A stretch of DNA of 20,793 nt from CAZPLZ01 sp964587525 (lineage in GTDB: Bacteria; Oederibacteriota; CAKKQC01). The stretch covers positions 1-20,793 of the forward strand of contig CAZPLZ010000040.1 in the NCBI GenBank assembly GCA_964587525.1, in the 5' to 3' direction. The translations under genes were made by a program, and so were the position numbers. The notes beneath the pieces are model-generated. The model was not told the origin of the DNA and searched no databases. It saw only the letters and a list, made by a program, of their open reading frames with translations. Below, piece by piece: positions 14,301 to 20,793 of the stretch (positions within the stretch are counted from its first letter, which is position 1; the number at the start of each line of letters is the position of its first letter).

Positions 14301-14819
14301 GCCTTCCATAAACCAGAGAGGCATCAGCACGGATTTGTACAGGCTGTACGACCGTAATCCTTCACCATAGAGAATAAAAAATTGGTGTGCGTGGACGAGT
14401 TCATGTGTAATGACGTGCCGCCGTTGCGTGGCACTGGGTGACAGCGGCAAGACCACACGGGTCTTGAACACTTCCGTGAGCCCGCCAACACCTTCCCCGA
14501 TCCTGCCTGGAACAACGTTGGTCTGGATAAAATCATGGAAGGTGGCGTACAGAAAGATGGGGACCTTCCGCTGCGGGGCCCGGATCAGGCGGAAGTATTC
14601 AACCTCCATCTGCCAGGCTTTCTCTGCTGCGTCACACGCTTCATAGGCCAGGGATTCTTCCCGAGGGTAGTAGTAGACCTCAAAATGCTCAGTGTTCAGC
14701 ACTTTCCAGTCGAAGGCTTTGTACCGCACCTTGTTCTGGCCAAATCCCCCAAGCAAGCCAAAGGCCTTGCCGCTCGCCAGAAGAAGCCCGGTGAGAAGGA
14801 AGAGACGCAGCACGTTCAT
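11370..14819 (-). CDS. Secreted metalloprotease / TolB-like propeller / outer-membrane barrel fusion
   Basis: 1149 residues from ATG 14819 (MNVLRLFLL), which overlaps the hflX stop as ATGA. A signal peptide spans about 1-20. A peptidase-MA-like zinc protease domain covers about 30-280, with HELVH at 139-143 (two His ligands and catalytic Glu) and EGMAE at 172-176 giving a third ligand. A TolB-type beta-propeller covers about 305-560, with repeated S-P-D-G-K/R blades. A Pro/Gly-rich linker (about 570-705) carries three inserted palindromes. An FN3-like domain ('YEVYRSTQPG...YYYRVHALD') is at about 705-795. The C-terminal 350 residues look like an Omp85/BamA-type surface-antigen barrel ('YLLRAHGFASRRGNGALLGNHEIR', 'GVGFFDVGSGFD', ending in F). 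It is likely anchored in the outer membrane with the protease and propeller in the periplasm or outside. Substrate unknown. Confidence 0.85.
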   Translation of the reverse strand: MNVLRLFLLTGLLLASGKAFGLLGGFGQNKVRYKAFDWKVLNTEHFEVYYYPREESLAYEACDAAEKAWQMEVEYFRLIRAPQRKVPIFLYATFHDFIQTNVVPGRIGEGVGGLTEVFKTRVVLPLSPSATQRRHVITHELVHAHQFFILYGEGLRSYSLYKSVLMPLWFMEGMAEHVAAVWTPAGRMVLRDAVLHDRLPPLWLMHHFNHMEPHDTYLGYKAGHSAMDYLAERYGDDKGPAIIKSIEEPKTFSQVFQDKVGVSMREFDRQWRIHLKETFWSEVKGKKDAREYGTPLVREKHGATVHNTFPVPSPTKETFVFLSDRQGFRNLFLMKKSGKPHPVFSNAKFDNLANSPPAWSPDGKQLVVTVKDGPENILVIVDAPRGRVRRRLHFPFLDIGHPRFSPDGRSLAFVGFNGSAGEIYLVDIKSGEWRQLTWDDTANASPAFTPSGQQLVYISEGPDGTILKIVDDLHAARPRSRQLGSGEPIKGKRPDVSPDGKWILFDSGESGIPNLYAATLDGGEIRQLTDARTGIFAGRWDRDGKHILAVTLEHGSQNIYHLNDTMLQKAPLAMEAQGSSTLPPHKGGEGRVREEKTSQTPESSSKPGTIPASRLAPPVQRFTPGHSVVSVPASQSTTPPPLPRGSPSPGWGRGAVLATARLPAFHTNWLTPASLVFDAPPIASQISKPPPPKAGQEKGARDTPLHLSALRTGAVIQLSWSVPTTLTAISRYEVYRSTQPGRLGRLLVRQHNPSSSLYQDNSWQYGQLYYYRVHALDKADRVHAIGQTTFIANVEIWPSAYQFKLDKSLVDLFVLVGSVTVGGGASFAGYGVLQLSDVLGNHRLLMEANAFPSYMSLYGLTYIYDGLRPAIAVALRFSQNRFLFFPSLVSTENFDFPPSIAGSQGISTQIAYPFSRYTRIELTAEAAQITEIFTNRGDFDRSDTKKSTLYPVSAALVRDTTRWRRLLPIGGWKLHLGVTQALPGIPSALRFTEYSGEAQWFHGLFNNATLALRWFGVISEGHDQRTYYLGGHYLLRAHGFASRRGNGALLGNHEIRVNLLKHLNFPLPLIPLLFTDVQGVGFFDVGSGFDTSKSFTNENLQPAMSIGGGVNLIGFMLQSSPVLFAVEVARRIDGRQGRPTIYGRLGSLF
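12727..12765 (-). repeat. G/C palindrome inserted in coding sequence (linker copy 1)
   Basis: CCCCGC-TTTA-GGGGGGGG (12735-12752) with short flanks, inside the linker of the protease-barrel gene; it is translated as PPPPKAGQEKGAR on the minus strand. The hairpin is weaker than those of the other copies, but composition and placement match the family. Confidence 0.5.
12855..12906 (-). repeat. G/C palindrome inserted in coding sequence (linker copy 2)
   Basis: A C-rich arm (CTCCCCTCCCCCACCCCGGG) and a G-rich arm ending GGGGGAGAGGGGGAGG form an imperfect long stem in the same linker. It is translated in frame as PPPLPRGSPSPGWGRGA, a peptide of the kind made by widely dispersed genomic palindromes. 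Confidence 0.7.
13034..13086 (-). repeat. G/C palindrome inserted in coding sequence (linker copy 3)
   Basis: TACCCTCTCCCCCC (13049-13062) and GGGGGGGGAGGGTA (13067-13080) pair at 13 of 14 positions around TTAT. It is translated as STLPPHKGGEGRVREEK at the propeller end of the linker, in frame and without disturbing the gene. Confidence 0.8.
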
Positions 14820-16087
14820 GTGCCGGGGTGGCTCATGCGGGCGGCTTGCATCGGGGTGAGCCAGGCTTCCAAGATCGGGGGCTGACCGTTGCTGGGTGCC
14901 CCTTCGCGTGTGGAAACATCGAGATTGGCAAGTTCGGCCCGTATCTGGGGTGTCGGAGAACACCATTGAAGGTGTTTCCAGAATCGTTCGCGCAACAAGT
15001 TTTCCAGTCGGGCCAACAGCTTACCGAGCCCCTCCCCGGTCTTTGCGGAGATCCAAACGGTTTCTCCCATCCTCTCTTCCCCCCTTACGAGGGGGGAGAA
15101 AGCAAGCGAGGGCCATTGAGCGCTGGGGATCGCATCAATTTTGTTCATCACGATCAACTGAGGTACGGTGGTGGCCTGAAGGATCCCCAGCTCCTGCTGG
15201 ACGGTATCGAGATGGAACTGAGCCTCAGGATGGCTGGTATCCACCACGTGTATCACAGCATCGGCGTCGGTAATTTCCTCCAGGGTAGCCCGGAACGCCA
15301 CCCTGAGGTTCTCCGGAAGGTCACGGATGAACCCGACGGTGTCACTCAGTAGCGTATGGCCGCCGTCAGGCAGGCGGACATGACGCACTTGAGGATCCAA
15401 TGTAGAAAACATGTGACTTTTGGCTTCCGCCTGGGAGTGGGTGAGGGCGTTGAAGAGTGTGGACTTGCCCGCGTTGGTGTAGCCTATCAGGACGACAGAC
15501 GGAAGTGACCGGTTACGACGCCGTTCGCGTTGTTGGCCGCGTCGCTGCCTCAGTTTCTCGATTTCTCCTTTGAGCCGGTTCAGCCGGGCCCGGATCCTCC
15601 GCCTGTCGTATTCCAATTTCTGTTCGCCAGGACCACGAGTTCCAAGCCCACCACCTAGCCGGGAGAGTTCTTCACCATGGCCACGGAGACGTGGAAGCCG
15701 GTACAGTAACTGCGCGAGTTCAACCTGGATTTGCCCTTCCCGGGATCGCGCCCGCTGTGCGAAGATGTCCAAAATTAAGCCGGTTCGGTCGAGTACCCGG
15801 CAAGGCAGCCGATCCTCCATGTGTTTAAGCTGGAGTGGGCTCAGGCTCTGTTGGGTGACCACCACGTGAACATGCTGATTTTGGCAGAGCGTAGCCAGCT
15901 CTTCGAGTTTGCCTTTCCCCAGCAGCATGCCGTTGGAACCGAGGCGTCGTTGCGTGAGTGAACCCACGATGACGCCGCCGGCGCTGCATACCAGCTCGGC
16001 CAGCTCCTGAAGATTAGCGCTGGCTTCGGCAGACTGAGTGTTGAACACATTCACCAGCACAATGCGCTCCCGCTGGGGATGGGTCAC
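14816..16087 (-). CDS. hflX: GTPase HflX
   Basis: 423 residues. The N-terminal HflX domain (about 8-170) has 'GMLLGKGKLEEL' and the glycine motif 'GGGLGTRGPGEQKLE' (145-159), followed by a coiled helix rich in Arg. The G domain has G1 GYTNAGKST (202-210), G3 DTVGFI (249-254), G4 NKID (315-318) and G5 SAKTG (347-351). HflX binds the 50S subunit and splits stalled or stressed 70S ribosomes. Between G4 and G5 there is an extra peptide (about 324-342, PSLAFSPLVRGEERMGE) encoded by a palindromic repeat at 15066-15100. The start is GTG with GGGAGGGAG 12 nt upstream. The gene is preceded by a hairpin repeat and gpsA, and followed with ATGA overlap by the protease-barrel gene. Confidence 0.95.
   Translation of the reverse strand: MTHPQRERIVLVNVFNTQSAEASANLQELAELVCSAGGVIVGSLTQRRLGSNGMLLGKGKLEELATLCQNQHVHVVVTQQSLSPLQLKHMEDRLPCRVLDRTGLILDIFAQRARSREGQIQVELAQLLYRLPRLRGHGEELSRLGGGLGTRGPGEQKLEYDRRRIRARLNRLKGEIEKLRQRRGQQRERRRNRSLPSVVLIGYTNAGKSTLFNALTHSQAEAKSHMFSTLDPQVRHVRLPDGGHTLLSDTVGFIRDLPENLRVAFRATLEEITDADAVIHVVDTSHPEAQFHLDTVQQELGILQATTVPQLIVMNKIDAIPSAQWPSLAFSPLVRGEERMGETVWISAKTGEGLGKLLARLENLLRERFWKHLQWCSPTPQIRAELANLDVSTREGAPSNGQPPILEAWLTPMQAARMSHPGT
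15066..15100 (-). repeat. G/C palindrome inserted in hflX
   Basis: CTTCCCCCC (15077-15085) and GGGGGGAG (15092-15099) pair around a short TTACGA loop. It is translated as FSPLVRGEERMGE in the G4-G5 loop of the GTPase, where ordinary HflX proteins have no such residues. Confidence 0.75.
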
Positions 16088-16121
16088 AGTTATATTTTAC
16101 TCCCTCCCTCTGCTAGTAGGA

Positions 16122-16208
16122 TGCGAGGTCATGGCCGGTGCCACCAAAGGTGGCAAGGTTTAAATATGGGGTACCATCCTTTGCCAGACCGAGTCTGCGA
16201 GGTCATGG
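16122..16208. repeat. 13-bp direct repeats bounding hairpin repeat copy 2
   Basis: TGCGAGGTCATGG occurs at 16122-16134 and again at 16196-16208, 74 bp apart, with the hairpin repeat between. The right copy contains the last codons and stop of gpsA, so the left one looks like a duplicate of the gpsA 3' end made on insertion. Confidence 0.75.
16133..16197 (+). repeat. Dispersed hairpin repeat, copy 2
   Basis: The 47-bp unit (16133-16179) starts GGCCGGTGCCACC, has hairpin TGCCACC-AAA-GGTGGCA (16139-16155) and ends ATGGGGTACCATCC. A second hairpin, CAGAC-CGA-GTCTG (16185-16197), follows. It sits between gpsA and hflX. There is no T run, so it is not a classic terminator, but the paired hairpins could affect mRNA stability between the two genes. 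Confidence 0.8.
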
Positions 16209-17225
16209 TGAAGATTCTTCTTCGGAACGGGCTTCCCGTGACAGCAATTCTTGCAGGCCTTGCGCCGGTGGTTTGTGTTGAAACAGGACTGCGTGCACCT
16301 GTTCGGTAATCGGCATGTCGATACCTTTCTCCTGTGCGATCTGCCATGCCGTTTGGGCAGCGTGTACCCCTTCCACGACATGCGCTATCCCTTCCAGAAT
16401 GACTGGCAGGCCTTCCCCTCGCCCGATTCTCAGCCCCAGGCTTCGGTTCCGGCTGTGTTGGCTGGTGCAGGTCACAACCAGATCGCCGAGACCGGCAAGT
16501 CCCCTGAAGGTGTCGCGCCGTGCGCCAAGCGCACAACCCAGCCTCGTCATCTCGGTCAAGCCTCTGGTGATCAACGCAGCCTGGGTGTTGTCGCCAAACC
16601 CTAGGCCTTCGCCGATGCCACAAGCGATGGCGATGATGTTTTTAAGGGCGCCTCCCAGTTCTACACCGGCTGGATCGCTGTGGGTGTAGACCCTGAAACG
16701 CGGGGTAAAAAACAGCTTCTGTACTCGTTCAGCGATCTGGGGTTTTGTGCTGGCCACCACCACGGCTGTGGGAACTTCCTGGCTCACCTCTTCGGCATGG
16801 CTGGGACCTGAGAGGATGCAGAGTTCGTCCTCGGTACACGTTAACGTCTCCTGTAACACCTGGGAGGGGCGTAACTTCGTGCCGGTTTCCAGACCCTTGA
16901 TGACGCTCACGATGACAGGAGCGGATTGACGCCAGTCACCCAGTTGACTGGCAACCGCCCGTAGACCCTGGGATGGCACAGCCATCACGATCGCCTCGGA
17001 AGGTTTGGAGCAGATTGAGGCCAGGTCCGCGGTAACCACCACTTGATTTGGCAAGTGAACTCCTGGAAGGAGCCGGGAGTTCTCACGGGTTTGCTCAAGC
17101 TCCGCGGCGATCTCGCGGCGGCGTGCCCACAGCAAGACATTGAGGCCCTTGCGCGCCAGCAGGACAGCCAGGGCAGTTCCCCATCCGCCGGCACCGACGA
17201 TGGTGACTCGATCTCTCTTGGTCAT
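16203..17225 (-). CDS. gpsA: Glycerol-3-phosphate dehydrogenase [NAD(P)+]
   Basis: 340 residues, typical length, starting MTKRDRVTIVGAGGWGTALA. The enzyme reduces dihydroxyacetone phosphate to sn-glycerol-3-phosphate for phospholipid synthesis. The Rossmann loop GAGGWG is at 11-16, 'SVIKGLE' at about 107-113, 'LSGPSHAEEV' at 138-147, catalytic Lys195 in 'GGALKNIIAIACGIGEGLGFGDN' and 'GLGDLVVTCTS...SRNRSLG' at about 245-265. The frame is open 29 codons further upstream into plsY, but 17225 matches the family start. It follows plsY by 5 nt, which makes sense since PlsY uses its product. Confidence 0.96.
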   Translation of the reverse strand: MTKRDRVTIVGAGGWGTALAVLLARKGLNVLLWARRREIAAELEQTRENSRLLPGVHLPNQVVVTADLASICSKPSEAIVMAVPSQGLRAVASQLGDWRQSAPVIVSVIKGLETGTKLRPSQVLQETLTCTEDELCILSGPSHAEEVSQEVPTAVVVASTKPQIAERVQKLFFTPRFRVYTHSDPAGVELGGALKNIIAIACGIGEGLGFGDNTQAALITRGLTEMTRLGCALGARRDTFRGLAGLGDLVVTCTSQHSRNRSLGLRIGRGEGLPVILEGIAHVVEGVHAAQTAWQIAQEKGIDMPITEQVHAVLFQHKPPAQGLQELLSREARSEEESSP

Positions 17226-17230
17226 GGAGG

Positions 17231-17845
17231 TCAAGGACGCCGCCCAAAGATGTGAAACCGGCGCTCGGTGCCGGTGAACAAACTGCGGATATTCGACCGA
17301 TGTCTGAAACATGCCATAACACCTGCGGCCAGTGCTGCGGTCTGTATAACCGGTTCATTCCAAACACCCGGCAGGACCAAAACTAAAATCGGAAGGGCAA
17401 CCGCAGAACACAATGATCCAACGGAGACGTATCCGGTTACCGTGAATGTGAGGGCGAAGACAGCCACCGCCCCCAGCATCGGTAACCAGGCGAGATACAA
17501 GAAAACTCCGGCGGATGTGAGCATTCCCTTACCACCACGGAATTTGAGCCAAACCGGCCAGTTGTGTCCGGCGATGGCCGCAAGCCCAGCCGCTATTCTC
17601 CCCCACGCCGGGAGGCCAGGCTGCATGGCGCACACCAAAGCGACGCCGAACCACCCTTTTGACAAGTCCATCACGCCGACTGCAAGCCCTGGCCATGGTC
17701 CCAGAGTCCTGTACACGTTGGCGGCGCCCATATTTCCACTGCCATGCTCGCGGATATCGATACGTTTCAGCGCATACGGGATCAGGTATCCGAACGGTAT
17801 TGATCCCAATGCGTAAGGAATGAGCAGGCCGAAGACTAGCTCCAC
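17231..17845 (-). CDS. plsY: Glycerol-3-phosphate acyltransferase PlsY
   Basis: 204 residues, a multi-pass inner-membrane enzyme with about five hydrophobic segments. It transfers an acyl group from acyl-phosphate to glycerol-3-phosphate, the first step of phospholipid synthesis in most bacteria. The three family motifs are present: 'GSIPFGYL' with 'HGSGNMGAANVYRTLG' (about 14-48), 'GHNWPVWLKFRGGKGM' (about 93-108) and 'RHRSNIRSLFTGTE' near the C terminus. The GTG start at 17845 overlaps the der stop by 10 nt, and gpsA follows by 5 nt, so supply and use of G3P are co-expressed. Confidence 0.96.
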   Translation of the reverse strand: MELVFGLLIPYALGSIPFGYLIPYALKRIDIREHGSGNMGAANVYRTLGPWPGLAVGVMDLSKGWFGVALVCAMQPGLPAWGRIAAGLAAIAGHNWPVWLKFRGGKGMLTSAGVFLYLAWLPMLGAVAVFALTFTVTGYVSVGSLCSAVALPILVLVLPGVWNEPVIQTAALAAGVMACFRHRSNIRSLFTGTERRFHIFGRRP

Positions 17846-19209
17846 CGAATGAAGATCGGTACGCCGTGCAGTCCAAAAGCGTCCCGAAGACGATTGATGA
17901 CAAATCGGGGACCCAATTTCACGCCGTCAGGCGGCAACACAAAAAACGCGGGGGGGGCGATCCCGGTTTGGCGGATTCGCCAGGGTTTTCCCGTTGTCGG
18001 CCACGAATACGCCACGTCCACCAACACCTCAGTCGGAACCTGGACGTTGCGCAGCTTTACGAGCTCGATGATCGTTGCCTGAAGAGCCTGGAGCCCTAAG
18101 CCGGTTACCGCTGAGCATATGAGAATGGGAAGCCGTCCAAGTTGCGTGAATCGTGCTTGAAGATAGCGGGTCGCTTCGCTGCGAAGTGTGTTGAGTGTAC
18201 CTGGAGGGAGTAAATCACACTTGTTGAGAGCGCAAACCAGGCTGGCCCCACGTTGTGAGGCGACTTGTGCTAACCGTAGATCTTGCCGAACGAGCGGGTA
18301 TGTGACATCCAGGAGCAAGACCACAACATCAGCTCCATCCAATAATCGCAAACTTCGGCTCTGCGCGTCACGGTTGATGGTGTCGTCGCCATGCATGTGC
18401 CGCTTGCGGCGTGTCACCCCCGCAGTATCCACAAGATCCCATGCTTGGCCATTGAGGGTCGCCGTGGCGTGAACCGGATCGCGCGTCGTGAAGGGGCGTT
18501 CGTGCACCAAGCTGCGGGAACGCTTCAGCGTGGCATTGAATAGGCTGGATTTTCCGACATTTGGTTGTCCCAGCAAGACACACCGAATTTTCTTTCCCCT
18601 CTCTCCCCCCGCTGGTGAGAGAGAGGAACAGGCAGTCTCCGCGTGCTGCGTGGAAAGCTGGGCTACCAACCTTTGGCGGAGCTCCCCCACGTTGCGGTGC
18701 TTAAGCGCTGACACTGGGAGTGGCATCCCTAAACCGAGGTGCGTGTATTCCCAGGCGGCGGTGTCGTCTTCCACCCGGTCGCACTTGTTGCACACCAGCA
18801 ATGTGGCAACGCGCCGGCGCCTCAGAAGCTGGATCAAGCTGATTTCCTCGTCCCGCACGGTTTCACGCGCGCTGACGACCATGATCGCCAACGCCGAGTG
18901 ACTCAGCACTTCTGCCAGGGAGGCATTCATGAGTGTTCCCAGCTCGGATTGAAGACCCCAACCACAGGTGTCGGCCAGGTGAATCATGTTTCCATCGGTC
19001 TTCAACTCCCCCTCTAGCCAGTCGCGGGTCGTGCCTGGAACCGGTGAAGTAATCGCATTGGCTCTGGTGAGCACATTGAACAGGGTGGATTTCCCGACAT
19101 TGGGCAGCCCTACAATGGCGGCGAGCGGGATCAACTCACTTCGAGGTGGCAATTGAAGCCTAGATGCTAGAGACGGCTGAACTGCTTGCCGACCTGCTGT
19201 CGGACGCAC
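17836..19209 (-). CDS. der: Ribosome-assembly GTPase Der (EngA)
   Basis: 457 residues at the longest frame. Two tandem G domains are present: GD1 with GLPNVGKST (34-42), TTRD (60-63), DTCGW (80-84) and NKCD (141-144); GD2 with GQPNVGKSS (214-222), TTRD, DTAGVTRRKR (261-270) and NKCD. A C-terminal KH-like domain follows. Der assists 50S maturation. The family N terminus (M-x-P-L-x-AIVG-x-PNVGKST) suggests the real start is the TTG at 19134 (432 residues); I give the outer GTG bound because neither has a clear Shine-Dalgarno. GD1 is divergent (Leu for the usual Arg in the P-loop lead, DTCG for DTGG). A palindrome at 18590-18640 inserts SSLSPAGGERGKK between GD1 and GD2. Confidence 0.9.
   Translation of the reverse strand: MRPTAGRQAVQPSLASRLQLPPRSELIPLAAIVGLPNVGKSTLFNVLTRANAITSPVPGTTRDWLEGELKTDGNMIHLADTCGWGLQSELGTLMNASLAEVLSHSALAIMVVSARETVRDEEISLIQLLRRRRVATLLVCNKCDRVEDDTAAWEYTHLGLGMPLPVSALKHRNVGELRQRLVAQLSTQHAETACSSLSPAGGERGKKIRCVLLGQPNVGKSSLFNATLKRSRSLVHERPFTTRDPVHATATLNGQAWDLVDTAGVTRRKRHMHGDDTINRDAQSRSLRLLDGADVVVLLLDVTYPLVRQDLRLAQVASQRGASLVCALNKCDLLPPGTLNTLRSEATRYLQARFTQLGRLPILICSAVTGLGLQALQATIIELVKLRNVQVPTEVLVDVAYSWPTTGKPWRIRQTGIAPPAFFVLPPDGVKLGPRFVINRLRDAFGLHGVPIFIRWS
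18590..18640 (-). repeat. G/C palindrome inserted in der
   Basis: CCCCTCTCTC and GAGAGAGAGG pair around a short CCCCCGCTGGT loop (about 18597-18627). It is translated as SSLSPAGGERGKK in the linker between the two GTPase domains and keeps the frame. Confidence 0.75.
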
Positions 19210-20252
19210 CGTTTCAACTCTAGGAGTGAGAGGACCGACATCAGTTGTGACATGGGCAATGCCAGCCGACGGCTCAACTCGTCAACGTGGACGGGATCAG
19301 GCCCCAGGGCGGCATACACCCGGGCCTCAACGGTGCCCGAGGCCGGTTCGGAACCCGAGCTGGCCAGGGGGAGCGGGCTGAACTGCCCTTGAAGTTCTTG
19401 CAGGATGTCGTCCGCACCTTCCGTGAGTTTGGCGCCGTCTTTCAACAGCTGGTGGGGACCGCGAGTGGTTGGAGCGAACATGTTACCGGGGACGGCAAAG
19501 ACCTCCCGATCCTGCTCCAGCGCATGCCTGGCTGTGACCAACGCACCACTGTGTTCTTGAGCTTCCACGACCACAACCCCGAGTGACAACCCGCTGATGA
19601 TCCGGTTACGTTGGGGGAATCTCTGCTTCTCTGGAGATGTGTCAAACGGAAACTCTGTCACCAGGCACCCCCGCTTGATGATCTCGTGCCGCAACTCTTC
19701 ATGTCCACGCGGGTAATCAATGTCACCACCACACCCGAGGACTGCCACGGTCCCCCCACCGGACTTTAGTGTCGCACGGTGCGCGGCGGCATCGATCCCG
19801 CGCGCAAGCCCGCTGACGATCGTCAAGCCGCGCAGCGCGAGCTGTGATGCCAGAGCCTCAGCTGCGGATTTCCCATACAAGGTCGCGTTGCGACTGCCCA
19901 CGATTGCTACAGCCGGCTGGGACAGCCATGATGTGGAACCCTTCACATAGAGGGCCAGAGGCGGATCAGGAATCTGGCGGAGGAGCTTCGGGTAGGCCGG
20001 TGAACATGGGTTGAGGATCTCAAAACCCAAGCGGCGAGCCTGTTCGTGTTCACGCTCCACGAACCCAACACGTTGCAGCTCCCGCAGCCGGGTTCGCTCC
20101 GAGGAGGTGAGGACAAGATTCCCCGGCAGCCGGTCTGGAGCAAGCGAGGCGGCAACTGTGAGCGCGTCTTCGCCCAACCGACGAAGCGTCACCCCGACCG
20201 CATTGAGAAGGAGACAGGCCGGCTCCACACCGGCTGAAGCACTACCGGCCAA
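19167..20252 (-). CDS. dprA: DNA-processing protein DprA
   Basis: 361 residues, normal length. An N-terminal helical/SAM-like part (1-85) is followed by the Rossmann-like DprA fold: 'VAIVGSRNATLYGKSAAEALA' (about 115-135), 'LTIVSGLARGIDAAAHRATL' (about 143-162), 'GGTVAVLGCGGDIDYPRGHEEL', 'FPQRNRIISGLSLGVVVVEA' and 'SGALVTARHALEQDREVFAVPG', then 'GPHQLLKDGAKLT'. A C-terminal winged-helix-like region (about 300-361) completes it. DprA protects incoming single-stranded DNA and loads RecA during transformation. The start is TTG at 20252, 5 nt after yebC. Its stop lies inside or just before der, depending on der's start. Confidence 0.95.
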   Translation of the reverse strand: MAGSASAGVEPACLLLNAVGVTLRRLGEDALTVAASLAPDRLPGNLVLTSSERTRLRELQRVGFVEREHEQARRLGFEILNPCSPAYPKLLRQIPDPPLALYVKGSTSWLSQPAVAIVGSRNATLYGKSAAEALASQLALRGLTIVSGLARGIDAAAHRATLKSGGGTVAVLGCGGDIDYPRGHEELRHEIIKRGCLVTEFPFDTSPEKQRFPQRNRIISGLSLGVVVVEAQEHSGALVTARHALEQDREVFAVPGNMFAPTTRGPHQLLKDGAKLTEGADDILQELQGQFSPLPLASSGSEPASGTVEARVYAALGPDPVHVDELSRRLALPMSQLMSVLSLLELKRCVRQQVGKQFSRL

Positions 20253-20257
20253 GGAAT

Positions 20258-20793
20258 CTACGGCGAAGCGGATCCAACGAGGCTCTCCAGAAGCTTGTCA
20301 GAAATGTCGAAATTCGCATACACATTTTGCACATCATCATGTTCCTCAAGAGCTTCCAGAAGTCTTATCATGATCTCGGCATCTTTCCCCTCAAGGGGAA
20401 CCGTCATCTTGGGTAGTTTGACTTGCTCGGCCGATTGAGGAGAAAAACCTTTAACGGAGAGTTCAGACCGGACCGCTTCAAGTTTTTCCGGCGCAGTGAC
20501 AATTTCATACGTGGAATCGGTCACCTTGAAATCTTCAGCACCTGCGTCCAGAGCGGCGTTCATGAGAACATCCTCATCATGCCGTTGCCTGTCGAAGGTT
20601 ATGACACCGGCCGCTTGAAACATCCACGACACACAGCCTGGTTCACCCAAATGGCCGCTGTGCCGGGTGAACTGGGTTCGCAATTCTGACGAGGTCCGGT
20701 TTTTATTGTCGGTGAGGACTTCGATCAGTACAGCTGCCCCTCCTGGTCCGTAGCCCTCATAGACGGATTCTTCGAAGTGCGGGGCATCCGACC
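20258..20793 (-). CDS. yebC: YebC/PmpR-family protein (5' end beyond window)
   Basis: The frame runs off the window edge; 177 C-terminal residues are visible, from about 'SDAPHFEESVYEGYGPGGAAVLIEVLTDNKNRT', a YebC hallmark, through 'DAGAEDFKV' and 'LLEALEEHDDVQNVYANFDIS'. YebC proteins have been described as transcription regulators and more recently as translation factors that relieve ribosome stalling at proline runs. The visible region between 'HSGHLGEPGCVSWMFQAAG' and the C terminus is of normal length. It heads the visible part of the minus-strand gene run, dprA following by 5 nt. Confidence 0.93.
   Translation of the reverse strand, partial: SDAPHFEESVYEGYGPGGAAVLIEVLTDNKNRTSSELRTQFTRHSGHLGEPGCVSWMFQAAGVITFDRQRHDEDVLMNAALDAGAEDFKVTDSTYEIVTAPEKLEAVRSELSVKGFSPQSAEQVKLPKMTVPLEGKDAEIMIRLLEALEEHDDVQNVYANFDISDKLLESLVGSASP

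Noticed and set aside
1..20793. CRISPR array or diversity-generating repeat
   Set aside because: No regularly spaced direct repeats and no Cas or reverse-transcriptase gene were seen.

Overview
The window is a roughly 55% GC bacterial chromosome segment from a Gram-negative organism: it has outer-membrane beta-barrel proteins, three lipobox lipoproteins and a BamE-like lipoprotein. The gene set and the frequent GTG/TTG starts would fit a Nitrospirota- or NC10-like lineage, but I cannot fix the taxon from sequence alone.

Region 1 (1-3397) looks like one end of an integrated mobile element. It holds an unrecognised basic protein on the minus strand and a divergent small ribbon-helix-helix-like protein. 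These are followed by a tightly coupled plus-strand cassette: a two-HTH DNA-binding protein, a MerR/excisionase-like HTH protein and a tyrosine recombinase. The integrase stops 8 nt before a tRNA-Pro(GGG) gene.

Region 2 (3406-6461) has two tRNA-Pro genes (GGG and CGG). Each is followed within 20 nt by a same-strand protein gene: a DPM1-like glycosyltransferase, and a secreted/outer-membrane protein followed by acylphosphatase. A minus-strand VapBC toxin-antitoxin pair, with a clear promoter, operator and probably leaderless start, sits between them. A 365-bp intergenic stretch then holds two copies of a small hairpin repeat.

Region 3 (6462-8238) is a minus-strand lipoprotein operon: a BamE/SmpA-like lipoprotein followed by two paralogous lipoproteins, one with added TPRs.

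Region 4 (8480-20793) is a long minus-strand run of closely packed genes. In transcription order these are yebC (5' end outside the window), dprA, der, plsY, gpsA, hflX, a large metalloprotease/beta-propeller/outer-membrane-barrel fusion, a group-2-type sigma factor, apt and a membrane-anchored TPR protein. plsY and gpsA work in phospholipid synthesis (G3P supply and acylation), der and hflX are ribosome-associated GTPases, and dprA handles incoming DNA.

Two repeat systems stand out. One is a set of G/C-rich palindromes inserted in frame inside hflX, der and the protease-barrel gene. The other is a roughly 47-75 bp hairpin element present three times, one copy bounded by a 13-bp direct repeat at the 3' end of gpsA.
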